A stretch of DNA of 64,000 nt from contig NZ_JACIDM010000001.1 in the NCBI RefSeq assembly GCF_014196335.1, positions 1,054,001 through 1,118,000 of the forward strand, in the 5' to 3' direction. The first letter of the stretch is position 1, and each line of letters opens with the position of its first letter. This DNA is from Brevundimonas lenta. GTDB lineage: Bacteria > Pseudomonadota > Alphaproteobacteria > Caulobacterales > Caulobacteraceae. The notes under the pieces are model-generated. The model was not told where the DNA came from and did not search any database. It saw only the letters and a program-made list of their open reading frames with translations. Below are positions 35,553 through 46,377 of the stretch, one piece after another. Both the position numbers and the translations under genes were made by a program.

Positions 35553-35578
35553 CTACTACGTTCCTCCTCCAGGGAACG

Positions 35579-35612
35579 GCCGCCCGGTGCACGGAAACGT
35601 GTATCGGGCGGC
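35579..35612 (+). terminator. Hairpin terminator after the peroxidase gene
   Basis: GCCGCCCG (35579-35586) pairs with CGGGCGGC (35605-35612), and inner bases continue the stem to a GAAA tetraloop, giving about 15 pairs. It starts 27 bp after the stop codon. The following GCTGTATT is only weakly T-rich, so it may act partly as an RNA 3'-end stabiliser. Confidence 0.6.
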
Positions 35613-35697
35613 GCTGTATTAGGGGGTCATAGTACTTCCGGCCAGATTGATAGATAGGCAGTTTGAAGCGAATGTTTCCCCTGTAGGGGGAGTGACG

Positions 35698-35907
35698 ATG
35701 TCCAGTCATCCAAAGAACGAAAGCAGCAGCCAGCGCGATCTGTGGCAGATTCTCGCGCCGGCCCCGGTCGCCATCCGCCGCCGGCCCAATTACGCGCATC
35801 CGCCGGCCGAACGCGCGCCGGGCGTATTTCGCGTCGTGGTCCTGGCCCTGATCGCGGGCGTCGCCTTCACGCTTCAGGTCACGCGCCTCTGGCAACTGGT
35901 GCCCTGA
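35698..35907 (+). CDS. Small single-pass membrane protein, hypothetical
   Basis: The 69-residue protein has a hydrophilic N-terminal half and one hydrophobic segment (VFRVVVLALIAGVAFTLQV) near the C terminus. ATG 35698 follows GTAGGGGGAGTGACG, a strong ribosome-binding site. It is 145 bp downstream of the peroxidase gene after a hairpin. A link to peroxidase secretion is possible by position but unsupported by motif. Confidence 0.65.
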   Translation: MSSHPKNESSSQRDLWQILAPAPVAIRRRPNYAHPPAERAPGVFRVVVLALIAGVAFTLQVTRLWQLVP

Positions 35908-36022
35908 GTCCACACAACTGAGGCCACCTTTCGGCGAACGCGCGATTTCTTCGCCCTGACCGGGAACAACCCATCGGTTGCCCGGTTGAGAAGCAAACTA
36001 GGCTTCAGGCGGGCTTGACGAC

Positions 36023-36994
36023 ATGCGGATACTGGTCACCGGAAGTTCCGGCTTTGTCGGCAAGGCGCTCGTGCGGGAATTGGCGGCCCGCGGCCACCAC
36101 GTCAGCGGCTTCAGCCGCGCGCAGCACGAACGCTCCTTCATCGGCGACCTGATGGATCCGGTCTCCCTCCGCGCCGCCCTGTCGGCCTTCAAGCCGGACG
36201 TGGTCTTCAATCTCGCGGCTGAAACCGATCTGAAGGGCATGGCCCGCAACGGCTATGCGGTGAACACAGAGGGCGTGAAGAACCTCCTCGACGCCGTCGC
36301 CGCCTCGCAGTCCGTCCATCGCGTGGTCTGGGCCTCGTCCCAGCTGGTCTGCAAGCCCGGCGTCACCCCCGCCCACGACACCGACTACCACCCCGAAGGC
36401 GGCTACGGCGAAAGCAAGGTGCTGGGCGAGAAGATGGTCCGTTCGCGCGACGGGGCCGGCAAGGAGTGGGTGATCTTCCGCTCCACCACCATCTGGGGCC
36501 CCGGTATGAGCGAGCACTACGCCGGCATCCTCGGCATGATCCGCAAGGGGCTCTATTTCCACGTCGGCGGCCGCCCGCTGATGAAGTCCTATTCCTACAT
36601 CGACAACCTGATCGACCAGCTGATCACCCTGGCCATCGCCCCGGCGGAGCAGGTCAACCGCCACACCTTCTACCTCGCCGACAGCGACCCCATCGATCTG
36701 CGCGCCTGGGCGGGCGGTTTCGGCAAGTGGTTCCACAAGCCGATCGCCACCCTGCCGACCCCGCTGGCCCGCTCGCTGGCCCGCACCGGCGACGTGCTGA
36801 CGAAGCGCGGCGTCCGCTTCCCCCTGACCAGCCAGCGCCTCGACAACATGCTGACCGAGTACGTCTACGACGTCGCACCGATCGAGGCGGTCCACGGCCG
36901 CACCCTGATCGGCATGGAGGAGGGCATCGAACGCACCGCCCGCTGGTACATCGAGCGCGAGGACGAGCGTCCGGCCCCCAGCACCACCCACTAA
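36023..36994 (+). CDS. NAD-dependent epimerase/dehydratase family protein (extended SDR)
   Basis: The 323-residue cytoplasmic Rossmann-fold enzyme has the nucleotide-binding motif VTGSSGFVGKAL at the N terminus and the catalytic YGESK (Tyr-x-x-x-Lys) about residue 130. Sequence such as RSTTIWGPGMSEHYAGILGMI is like nucleotide-sugar epimerases and 3-beta-hydroxysteroid dehydrogenase-like proteins. The substrate cannot be read. The gene is monocistronic, and no sugar-biosynthesis genes lie nearby. Confidence 0.85.
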   Translation: MRILVTGSSGFVGKALVRELAARGHHVSGFSRAQHERSFIGDLMDPVSLRAALSAFKPDVVFNLAAETDLKGMARNGYAVNTEGVKNLLDAVAASQSVHRVVWASSQLVCKPGVTPAHDTDYHPEGGYGESKVLGEKMVRSRDGAGKEWVIFRSTTIWGPGMSEHYAGILGMIRKGLYFHVGGRPLMKSYSYIDNLIDQLITLAIAPAEQVNRHTFYLADSDPIDLRAWAGGFGKWFHKPIATLPTPLARSLARTGDVLTKRGVRFPLTSQRLDNMLTEYVYDVAPIEAVHGRTLIGMEEGIERTARWYIEREDERPAPSTTH

Positions 36995-37102
36995 GGGCGT
37001 CTGCACCGGTCCTGCACATCGCCTGCGCCGAACGTCCTCCCGGCGCCCCCACGCGCCTGAACCGCACGGCGCGACAACGGCCTCCTCACAAGGGGAGGCT
37101 TC

Positions 37103-38698
37103 ATGCTCCAGACCCATCCGTTCACGCGATCGTCCTTCTGGCTGAAGGTCGTGGCCGGCGTCGCCCTGGTCGCGGCGGCCGACGCGCTGTTCTTCTTCCA
37201 TCCGGTCGGCGCCACCGTCGGCGCCTTCGCCCTGACCTGGGCCCTGGTCGTGGCCATTGTCCGGCCCGGCCTGCTCAAGGATCCCCGCGCCCTCTCGGCC
37301 ATGGCCGGCGCAGCGGGCCTGGCGGTGGTGCTGATCGATCGCCCGGGCGTGCTGGCCTGGCTGCTGTTCGGCCTGATGCTGTCGCTCGCCGTTCTCTCCG
37401 CCCGCGTCCGCAAGGGCGAGCCCGCCTGGCGCTGGCTTCAGCGCCTGATCGTCCAGAGCGCCGTGGCCTTCGCCGGCCCCGCGCTGGACATGATCCGCCT
37501 GTCCCGCCGCCGTAGCCGCCGCCCGGGCGTATCGCCCGTCGCCGTGCTCAAGGTGCTGATCGTCCCCCTCATCGGCGGCGCGGTCTTCCTCGGCCTGTTC
37601 GCCAGCGCCAACCCGCTCATCGCCGGCGCGCTGGACAGTGTCCGCGTGCCCGCCCCGGGCTTCGACGGCGTCCAGCGCGCCCTGTGGTGGTCCGTCGCCC
37701 TGGTGACGGTCGGCGCCACCCTGCGTCCCCGCTGGCGCCGCAAGCTGATCGACCTGCCGTCCCTGCGCGGATCGGGCGTGCCCGGCGTCGGCGCCGCCTC
37801 CGTCACCCTGTCGCTGATCGTCTTCAACGCCGTCTTCGCCCTGCAGAACGGGCTCGACATCGCCTTCCTCTGGAGCGGCGCGCCCCTGCCCGGCGACATC
37901 GGCCTGTCCGACTACGCCCACAAGGGCGCCTGGACCCTGATGGCCACCGCCCTGCTGGCCGGCGTCTTCGTCCTCGTCGCCCTGCGGCCCGGCTCGGAGA
38001 CCGCCCGCAAGCCCCTGGTCCGCGCCCTCGTCATCGTCTGGGTCGGCCAGACCCTGCTGCTGGTCGCCTCCTCGATCTATCGCACCGCCGATTACATCGA
38101 GTCCTACGCCCTGACCCGCTTCCGCATCGCCGCCCTGATCTGGATGGCCATGGTCGCCATCGGCCTGCTGTTGATCTGCTGGCGCCTGATCCGCGACAAG
38201 GACGGCCACTGGCTGATCGACGCCAACGTCCGCCTGGTGCTGGTCGTCCTCGTCATCGTCAGCGTCGTCGATCTCGGCGCCGTCGCGGCCTGGTGGAACG
38301 TCCGCCACGCCCGCGAGGTCGGGGGCAGGGGCGTCGAGCTCGACCTCGGCTACCTCCGCACCCTCGGCGCGCCTGCGCTGGTCTCCCTTGTCGAGCTGGA
38401 GCAGACCGCGCCCGATCCCGGCCTGCGCGACCGCGCCGCCGCCGTCCGCGCCGAAATCCACGCCCAGGTCCGGGCCGAACAGGCCGACTGGCGCAGCTGG
38501 ACCTGGCGCGACGCCCGCCGCCTGGATCGCGTCGATCGCCTCGCCGCCGGCCGCCCGCTGGCCCGCCCGACGCCGGGTCCGCGCGAATGGGACGGCCGCC
38601 TTCGCCCGCCCCCGCCGCCGCCCGCGATCGCGCCCGTCGTCGTATCCGCCCCTGTCGCTTACGAGGTCGCACCGTTGACCTCGCCCCCCGGAGTCTGA
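37103..38698 (+). CDS. DUF4173/DUF4153-type polytopic membrane protein
   Basis: The 531-residue protein has about ten hydrophobic segments across residues 15-420, then a charged cytoplasmic or periplasmic tail rich in arginine and ending in a proline run (RPPPPPPAIAP). The central segment EGYALTRFR-like sequence (YIESYALTRFRIAALIWMA) is the hallmark of DUF4173. Function is unknown. It is followed after 2 bp by a response regulator and kinase, so the three form one operon, and the membrane protein may be an accessory sensor or the output of this system. Confidence 0.8.
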   Translation: MLQTHPFTRSSFWLKVVAGVALVAAADALFFFHPVGATVGAFALTWALVVAIVRPGLLKDPRALSAMAGAAGLAVVLIDRPGVLAWLLFGLMLSLAVLSARVRKGEPAWRWLQRLIVQSAVAFAGPALDMIRLSRRRSRRPGVSPVAVLKVLIVPLIGGAVFLGLFASANPLIAGALDSVRVPAPGFDGVQRALWWSVALVTVGATLRPRWRRKLIDLPSLRGSGVPGVGAASVTLSLIVFNAVFALQNGLDIAFLWSGAPLPGDIGLSDYAHKGAWTLMATALLAGVFVLVALRPGSETARKPLVRALVIVWVGQTLLLVASSIYRTADYIESYALTRFRIAALIWMAMVAIGLLLICWRLIRDKDGHWLIDANVRLVLVVLVIVSVVDLGAVAAWWNVRHAREVGGRGVELDLGYLRTLGAPALVSLVELEQTAPDPGLRDRAAAVRAEIHAQVRAEQADWRSWTWRDARRLDRVDRLAAGRPLARPTPGPREWDGRLRPPPPPPAIAPVVVSAPVAYEVAPLTSPPGV

Positions 38699-38700
38699 AC

Positions 38701-39407
38701 ATGGCGATCATGCAGAGTACCGTCCTGGTGGTCGACGACGACCCCCACATCCGTGACCTTCTGACCTTCGCCCTGCGCAAGGCGGGCCTCGCCACGCGCG
38801 AGGCGGCGGACGGCGAGGCGGCGCTGGCCGATCTCGCGGAATATCCCTCCGACCTGGTCGTGCTCGACATCAACATGCCGCGCATGGACGGCATCGAGAC
38901 CTGCCGCCGCATCCGCGCGAAGGGCGACGTCCCGGTCCTGTTCCTGTCCTCGCGCGACGACGAGTTCGACCGCATCCTCGGCATCGAGCTGGGCGCCGAC
39001 GACTATGTCACCAAGCCCTTCAGCCCGCGTGAGGTCGTGGCCCGCGTCGCCGCCATCCTGCGCCGCGCCGCCCGCACGCCCGCGCCCCTGCCGTCCGGCT
39101 CGGTCGCTCACGGCCGCCTGACCCTCGACGCCGAGGGCTGGCGCGCCGCCTGGGCCGGGTCCGACGTGCCGCTGACGGTGACCGAGTTCGCCATCGTCCG
39201 CGTCCTCGCCGCCCAGCCGCGCATGGTCTTCACCCGCGACGCCATCATCGACCGCGTCCACGGTCCGGGCTTCGCCATGACCGACCGGACCATCGACAGC
39301 CACGTCCGCAACCTGCGCGGCAAGTTCGCGGCCGTCGGCGGCGCGGACGTCATCGAGACCCGCGCCGGTCTCGGCTACCAGCTGGGTCCCTGCATCGGCG
39401 AGGCGGC

Positions 39408-39411
<4 letters not shown>
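38701..39411 (+). CDS. OmpR-family response regulator
   Basis: The 236-residue regulator has receiver phosphoacceptor Asp56 (LVVLDINMPRMDG), switch Lys in DDYVTKPFSP, and a winged-helix output domain (LTVTEFAIVRVLAAQPRMVFTRDAIIDRV, TIDSHVRNLRGKF). Its start lies 2 bp after the upstream membrane protein stop and its stop overlaps the kinase start (GTGA). The target genes are unknown. Confidence 0.92.
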
Positions 39412-40991
<1,580 letters not shown>

Positions 40992-41050
40992 GGCTGGCCA
41001 TCCGCCGCGCGACGCGGCTTGGTTTCAGGAACGCCGGACCGGGGGGGATC

Positions 41051-41581
41051 ATGCGGACGTCCATTCTGCCAGTTGTCGCGCTCACGCTGGGCCTGTCGGC
41101 CAGCCCCGTCATGGCGGTCCAGGATCGCGCGGAGGTTAGCGTGCATGCCCTCACCAACGCGGATGAGACCCCGCGCGGCTGCACCCTGGCCTTCCATCAG
41201 GAGGCCCAGGGCAGCGGCGTGCTGCAGCGCGGATCGCTCACCGTCTTCACCGCCGCCGCCGGAGGCCGGCATTTCGCGCTGGTGTTCGCCGGAGGCCGCG
41301 ATGGCGAGCTTCATGCCCCCGACGACGCCTGGATAATCTCTCGCAACGGACATCCCGTGTCGGGCGCGATCCACACCACCGACGGCCCCTTCAGGGCTTT
41401 CGACTACGTCTACGAGGATGTGGCGGACACGGTCGACGCCCTGACCACAGATGGTCGAATCCGCGTCGGTTACGACCTCGGCGAGGCGCAGCCCCGAGCG
41501 TTTATCATCTCGATCGACGGAGACGCTTCGGTCCACCAGCAATGGCGCGCCTGCCTGGCGTCCCTCGCCCCCGCAACTTGA
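41051..41581 (+). CDS. Secreted hypothetical protein
   Basis: The 176-residue protein has a signal peptide (RTSILPVVALTLGLSASPVMA) and a beta-rich mature part with two cysteines (RGCTLAF, WRACLAS) that could form a disulfide. I recognise no family. ATG 41051 was chosen because the frame upstream lies inside the kinase gene. It ends exactly where a large palindromic element begins, and the element's first base is the last base of the stop codon. Confidence 0.7.
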   Translation: MRTSILPVVALTLGLSASPVMAVQDRAEVSVHALTNADETPRGCTLAFHQEAQGSGVLQRGSLTVFTAAAGGRHFALVFAGGRDGELHAPDDAWIISRNGHPVSGAIHTTDGPFRAFDYVYEDVADTVDALTTDGRIRVGYDLGEAQPRAFIISIDGDASVHQQWRACLASLAPAT

Positions 41582-41714
41582 GTCCGCTCATCCCGGCGAA
41601 AGCCGGGACCCAGTCATTTGGGCGATCCGACCTCGCCGATGGCCCAGGGAAGATCATCCCGGACACCCGGGCTGCAAAGGACGGGGTCCCGGCTTTCGCC
41701 GGGATGAGCGGACT
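41581..41714. repeat. Palindromic element with perfect 31-bp arms
   Basis: The left arm 41581-41611 (core CTCATCCCGGCGAAAGCCGG) is the exact reverse complement of 41684-41714. Each arm carries its own small hairpin (CCCGGCGAAAGCCGGG). Inside lie further TCATCCCGGAC-type segments. It fills the space between two convergent genes and may act as a two-way terminator. The arm core also appears at 1384-1399. Confidence 0.85.
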
Positions 41715-41724
41715 CAGGGAGGCC

Positions 41725-42132
41725 CTACCGCCACTTCGTGCCCTTGCCGTGCTTGCCGATGCTCTCCCATTCGGGCGGCGCGGCCTTATGCACGTACTGT
41801 TCGGCGACCAGCCAGCCCTTCAACGGCGGCAGCACCGCGATGCAGCCGATGACCAGAAGCGGCATGGTCACGACCATATGCACCCACACGGGCGGGTGGA
41901 CGCTGAACTCGAACCACATGAACAGGGCCATGCCGATCACGCCCACCAGGCTCATGCCGAAGAAGGCCGGGCCGTCCGCCGGTTCGGCGAAGCTGTAGTC
42001 CAGACCGCACGCCGGGCATTTGTCGCGGATCTTCAGCAGCCCCTCCAGCAGCGGACCCTTGCCGCAGCGCGGGCAGCGGCAGCGCAGGCCCGTCGAAAGG
42101 GTGCTGAGGGGCGGATACTCGGGGTCGCTCAT
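41725..42132 (-). CDS. DUF983 family membrane protein
   Basis: The 135-residue protein has an N-terminal zinc-ribbon-like pair (CRCPRCGKGPL and CPACGLDYSF) and two hydrophobic segments (about residues 58-78 and 88-106), the standard DUF983 layout. Function is unknown, although the family often lies near cytochrome oxidase genes in other bacteria, which is not the case here. ATG 42132 follows an adequate ribosome-binding site. Confidence 0.88.
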   Translation of the reverse strand: MSDPEYPPLSTLSTGLRCRCPRCGKGPLLEGLLKIRDKCPACGLDYSFAEPADGPAFFGMSLVGVIGMALFMWFEFSVHPPVWVHMVVTMPLLVIGCIAVLPPLKGWLVAEQYVHKAAPPEWESIGKHGKGTKWR

Positions 42133-42269
42133 GGCGGGTTCCAGTCGGAAGCTTGCTGCGGATGTCGGCCTCCGGCCCCGCCGCCGCAAGCGGTCGTGTT
42201 GTCGCGGGAACATCGCGGTCACTATCCGTTAACCGTGTCTAAAGACGGATCGCGCGAGTGTGCGCGCGT

Positions 42270-45146
42270 ATGGCCGGGGCAGTATCGTCAAAGCGCATCC
42301 TCAGGGCGACCGTGGCAGCCGCCGCGGCCGGCGCCGTCGTGCTGTCCCCCATGGCGCCGATGGCCCAGGAGTCGGGCGCAGCCCACGATCCGGTCACCAT
42401 TCGCGTCGGCGCCAACGCCGCCTTCACCCGCCTCGAGTTCGCGGGCGTCATCGGCGCCCGGTCCCAGGTCCGGCGCGAGGGCAGGGACGTCGTCGTCCGC
42501 ATCGGCGCCACCGCCGCCCCTGACATCTCCCGCCTGCGCGTCGACCCGCCCCGCGGCGTCGAGAAGGTCGAGACCCGCGCCGTTCGCGGCGGCACCGAAC
42601 TGGTCCTGACCCTCGCCGAGGGCGCCGACGTGCGCACCGGCTCGGCCGACGGCGCCGTGTTCGTCAATCTCTACGCCGAGGCTCCGCCCGCGCCGACCGC
42701 CGCCACCCCGGCCGCCGTCGTCGCCGCCGTGCCGGTCGTCTCACACGCCACCGCAGACAAGGTCCGCCTCGACTTCCGCTGGGCCTCCCCGGTCGGCGCC
42801 GCCGTCTTCCGTCGCGGCGACGCCGTCTGGATCGTTTTCGACACCGCCGCCCGCTTCGACATGAGCGGCGCCAAGGCCCTCGGCCCGGCCTCCGACGCCC
42901 ACTGGACCGCCGGTCCGGACCACGTCGCCGTCCGCATCGCCGCCCCGCGCGGCCTCGCCGTCTCCGCGGCTTCCGATGGCTCGACCTGGTCGGTCACCAT
43001 CGGCGGGCCGGCCGCCGTCGTCGAAGGCGTCGCGGTCGAGCGCGACGACACCGGCGAACCCGCCCTTGTCGCCCGCATGGCCGGCGCGACCCGGGCCGTC
43101 TGGCTGACCGATCCCCTCGCCGGCGACCGCTTCGCCGCCGTCACGGCCCTGGCGCCCGGCAAGGGGTTCGCCGACCTGCGCCAGACCGTCGACATGGCCA
43201 TGCTGCCGACCGCCCACGGTCTGGCCATCGAGACCGCCGTCGCCGACCTCGCCGTCAAGGCCGAGGGCGACCTGGTCACCCTCAGCCGTCCGGGCGGCCT
43301 GACCCTGTCCGATCCGTCCGCGGCCCTCGCCGCCGCCGACGTCGAGCCGGGCGCCCCGCGCAAGGCCCGCTTCCCGGCCCTGGTCCTCGCCGAATGGGCC
43401 GATCCCGGCCACGCGGGCTTCGGCGCCCGCTATCGCGAACTCCAGAACGCCGCCGCCGCCGAGTCCGTCGCCGCCGGCGAGGATCCCCGCGCGCCCGTCG
43501 AGGCCCGCTTCGGCCTCGCCCGCTTCCTCATCGCCTCGGGCCTCAACTATGAAGCCATCGGCGTCCTCAACGCCGTCGTCGACCAGGCCCCGAACATGTC
43601 CGGCGAGCCGGAGCTGCGCGGCCTGCGCGGCGCCGCCCGCGCCGGCATCGGCCGCTTCGAGGAGGCCTCGGCCGACTTCGCCTCCTCCGCCGTCGCCGGC
43701 GACCCGGCCTCCGCCGTCTGGCGCGGCTACATCGCCTCGAAACAGGGCGACTGGGCCGGGGCCCGTCAGGCCTTCGCCGCCGGCGCCGCCGCCGTTGACG
43801 ACTTCCCCGCCGACTGGCGCGCCCGCTTCGGCGCCGCCCATGCCGAGGCCGCGCTGGAGTCCGGCGACCCCGAGGCCGCCCGCGCCCTGCTGGCCTACGC
43901 CTTCAGCCAGCACGCCCCCGCCGCCGACCAGCTCGCCGCCCGCATCGTCCAGGCCCGCCTGTTCGAAATGGACGGCCGCACCGACCGCGCGCTGGCCCTC
44001 TACACCGCCGTCGCCCGCGCCCCGCTCGACAACGTCTCGGTCCCCGCCAAGCTCGGCCTGGTCCGCCTCTCGCTGGCCAAGGGCTCGATGAAGCCCGACG
44101 TCGCGGCCAAAGAGCTGGAAGCCCTCCGCTGGCGCTGGCGCGGCGACGCCACCGAACTGGCCGTCATCCGCCAGCTCGGCCAGCTCTACCTCTCGCAAGG
44201 TCTCTATCGCGAGGCTCTGACCGCCCTGAAGGGCGCCGGACCGCGCATGTCGCGCCTTCCCGGCTACGCTGAACTGTCCACAGACCTGTCCACAGCCTTC
44301 CGGATGCTCTTCCTCGAAGGCGGCGCGGACGGCCTCCAGCCCGTCCAGGCGCTGGGATTGTTCTACGATTTCCGCGAACTGACCCCCGTGGGCGCAGATG
44401 GCGACGAGATGGTCCGCCGCCTGGCCCGCCGACTGGTCGACGTCGACCTCCTCGATCAGGCCGCCGAGCTCCTCAAGCACCAGGTCGACACCCGTCTGGA
44501 AGGCGTCGCCAAGGCCCAGGTCGCCACCGATCTGGCCGCCGTCTATCTGATGGATCGCCAGCCGGAACAGGCCCTGCAGGCCATCTGGAGCTCGCGCACC
44601 ACCCTGCTGCCGTCCGCCCTGAACGCCGAGCGCCGCGCGCTCGAGGCCCGGGCCCTGATGAACCTCGGGCGCTACGACCACGCCCTTGAAATCCTTGGCT
44701 CCGATTCGTCCGCCGACGCCCGCGGCGTCCGCGCCGAAGTGTTCTGGAAGCAGCAGAAATGGTCCGAGGCCGCTGCCATCTACGAGGCCGGCCTCGGCGA
44801 CCGCTTCCGCAATCCGGCAGCCCTTTCGGCCGATGAGGAAGCCCGCCTGATTCGCGCCGGCGTCGGCTATTCGCTGGCCCAGGACAACGCCGCGCTGGGC
44901 CGTTTGTCCCGCAACTACCGCGGCTTCATCGCCGGGGCCCGGTCGAAGACCGCGCTGGCTATCGCCCTCGACACCGGCGACGGCGCCTCGCCCGCCGACT
45001 TCGCCGGCCTGACCGCCCAGGCCGACACCTTCGCCGGCTGGGTCTCGTCCATGAAGGCCGAGCTCAGAACGAAAACGGGCGGGAATCGCCCAGCGACCCC
45101 CGCCCGTCCGCAAGCTGCGGCGGCGAGCCCGAGGCCCGCCGCCTGA
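42270..45146 (+). CDS. Large exported TPR-like repeat protein
   Basis: The 958-residue protein has an N-terminal signal or anchor (about residues 8-32), a beta-rich N-terminal region (about residues 40-350, reminiscent of AMIN-like domains), and a long alanine-rich helical region with tetratricopeptide-like pairs (YEAIGVLNAVVDQAPNMSG, YREALTALKGAG, PEQALQAIWSSR, YDHALEILG). It is probably periplasmic. I do not recognise a named family. A GTG at 42258 is an alternative start. TTAACC at 42235-42240 is a CtrA half-site, and the gene precedes HU and the fliOP/flgB block, so a cell-cycle or motility link is possible but unproven. Confidence 0.75.
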   Translation: MAGAVSSKRILRATVAAAAAGAVVLSPMAPMAQESGAAHDPVTIRVGANAAFTRLEFAGVIGARSQVRREGRDVVVRIGATAAPDISRLRVDPPRGVEKVETRAVRGGTELVLTLAEGADVRTGSADGAVFVNLYAEAPPAPTAATPAAVVAAVPVVSHATADKVRLDFRWASPVGAAVFRRGDAVWIVFDTAARFDMSGAKALGPASDAHWTAGPDHVAVRIAAPRGLAVSAASDGSTWSVTIGGPAAVVEGVAVERDDTGEPALVARMAGATRAVWLTDPLAGDRFAAVTALAPGKGFADLRQTVDMAMLPTAHGLAIETAVADLAVKAEGDLVTLSRPGGLTLSDPSAALAAADVEPGAPRKARFPALVLAEWADPGHAGFGARYRELQNAAAAESVAAGEDPRAPVEARFGLARFLIASGLNYEAIGVLNAVVDQAPNMSGEPELRGLRGAARAGIGRFEEASADFASSAVAGDPASAVWRGYIASKQGDWAGARQAFAAGAAAVDDFPADWRARFGAAHAEAALESGDPEAARALLAYAFSQHAPAADQLAARIVQARLFEMDGRTDRALALYTAVARAPLDNVSVPAKLGLVRLSLAKGSMKPDVAAKELEALRWRWRGDATELAVIRQLGQLYLSQGLYREALTALKGAGPRMSRLPGYAELSTDLSTAFRMLFLEGGADGLQPVQALGLFYDFRELTPVGADGDEMVRRLARRLVDVDLLDQAAELLKHQVDTRLEGVAKAQVATDLAAVYLMDRQPEQALQAIWSSRTTLLPSALNAERRALEARALMNLGRYDHALEILGSDSSADARGVRAEVFWKQQKWSEAAAIYEAGLGDRFRNPAALSADEEARLIRAGVGYSLAQDNAALGRLSRNYRGFIAGARSKTALAIALDTGDGASPADFAGLTAQADTFAGWVSSMKAELRTKTGGNRPATPARPQAAAASPRPAA

Positions 45147-45158
45147 ACCCTTTCGGGT

Positions 45159-45437
45159 TTAGCTGTTGACCGCATCCTTCAGCGGCTTCGAAACGCGGAA
45201 GCGCACAGCCTTCGAGGCGGCGATCTTGATGGTCGCGCCGGTGGCCGGGTTGCGGCCTTCACGGGCGGCGCGAGCCGCGGTGTCGAACACGCCGAGGTTC
45301 GAGATGCGCACATCGCCGCCCGAGGTGAGCGACTTGTGAATGTTCTTCACGATGGCGTCCAGGACGCGGCCGGCGTCGGCCTGCGAAACACCCGCGTCCT
45401 TGGCGACGGCGGCGATGAGTTCGGCTTGGGTGGTCAT
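45159..45437 (-). CDS. HU family nucleoid DNA-binding protein
   Basis: The 92-residue protein has the HU fold: TQAELIAAVAKDAGVSQADAGRVLDAIV, the arm GREGRNPATGATIKI-like sequence, and C-terminal VRFRVSKPLKDAVNS. It bends and compacts DNA. ATG 45437 has upstream GGGAAACGACCCAC as a weak ribosome-binding site. A short hairpin AACCC/GGGTT (45146-45159) is shared with the convergent TPR gene end. Confidence 0.94.
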   Translation of the reverse strand: MTTQAELIAAVAKDAGVSQADAGRVLDAIVKNIHKSLTSGGDVRISNLGVFDTAARAAREGRNPATGATIKIAASKAVRFRVSKPLKDAVNS

Positions 45438-45556
45438 GTGGGTCGTTTCCCGATTGAAGCTCGCCCCCCATTTCAGGGCGATGACGGACGGATCAACGCC
45501 GCTTTTTCGCCTCATGGCAAGCGGGTTCGGCGCTGAAAGCCCCACGGGGTGGGGAT

Positions 45557-46357
45557 TTATCCGGTACCGGACGCTCGCTGGAAGCTCTCGACGAGGCTTC
45601 CGGCGACCAGTCTCCAGCCGTCCACGAGCACGAAAAAGATCAGCTTGAAGGGCAGGGAGACCACCACCGGAGGCAGCATCATCATACCCATCGACATCAG
45701 CACGCTGGCGACCACCAGATCGATCACAAGGAACGGAACGAAAAGGAGAAATCCGATTTCGAAGGCCCGCTTCAGCTCACTGATCATGAAGGCCGGAGTG
45801 ACCACCCTGAGAGGGAGGTCCACGGCCGTCGCGGGGGCCTCGATGTTGGACAGCCGGACGAACAGCGCGAGGTCGTCCTGGTCCACCTGTCCGAGCATGA
45901 AAGTCTTCACAGGTTCCGACGCCGCATCGAAGGCCTGGGGCAGCTCCATCTGCTGGTCCAGCAGGGGTCGGATGCCCGAATCATAGGCGTCCTGCCACGT
46001 CGGAGCCATGACGATGGCGCTCAGGAACAGGGCCAGGGACACCAGCACGGCGTTCGGCGGCGACTGCTGCATGCCCAGCGCCGTCCGCAGCAGCGAAAGC
46101 ACCACGACGATGCGCACGAAGCTGGTGGTCATGATGACGATCGACGGCGCCAGCGACAGCACGGTCATCAGACCGACCAGCTGAACCACCCGCTCGGTCA
46201 GTCCCGCGCCGGTGCCCAGGTCGACGTTGATCGCCGCTCCGCTGGCTGCGGCCGCGGCCACATCCTGCGCGAACGCCGCCAGCGGCCAGATCAGGCACAG
46301 GGCGGTGGTCAGCAGCGACAGCAACGCCGCGCGCTTCAGCTCGGCGCGCGTCGGCAT
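45557..46357 (-). CDS. fliP: Flagellar export protein FliP
   Basis: The 266-residue core subunit of the flagellar type III export gate forms the FliP5-FliQ4-FliR1 complex. It has an N-terminal signal peptide, then APSIVIMTTSFVRIVVVLSLLR and ISELKRAFEIGFLLFVPFLVIDLVVASVLMSMGMMMLPPVVVSLPFKL-type helices (only parts quoted: FVRIVVVLSLLR, MGMMMLPP). ATG 46357 gives a clean signal peptide, and a GTG at 46381 overlapping the fliO stop is the alternative. It is in an operon with fliO. Confidence 0.95.
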   Translation of the reverse strand: MPTRAELKRAALLSLLTTALCLIWPLAAFAQDVAAAAASGAAINVDLGTGAGLTERVVQLVGLMTVLSLAPSIVIMTTSFVRIVVVLSLLRTALGMQQSPPNAVLVSLALFLSAIVMAPTWQDAYDSGIRPLLDQQMELPQAFDAASEPVKTFMLGQVDQDDLALFVRLSNIEAPATAVDLPLRVVTPAFMISELKRAFEIGFLLFVPFLVIDLVVASVLMSMGMMMLPPVVVSLPFKLIFFVLVDGWRLVAGSLVESFQRASGTG

Positions 46358-46377
46358 GACGAAGACGCCCTTGAGGC

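Noticed and set aside
36005..38461. 818-codon minus-strand open frame over the epimerase and DUF4173 genes
   Set aside because: It spans two well-supported plus-strand genes and has a Gly/Asp/Gln/Ala-rich shadow composition.
42235..42240. Full CtrA promoter for the large TPR-like gene
   Set aside because: Only one half-site (TTAACC) is good. The partner position reads GTCAC and no GGCA-N5-TGCC follows.
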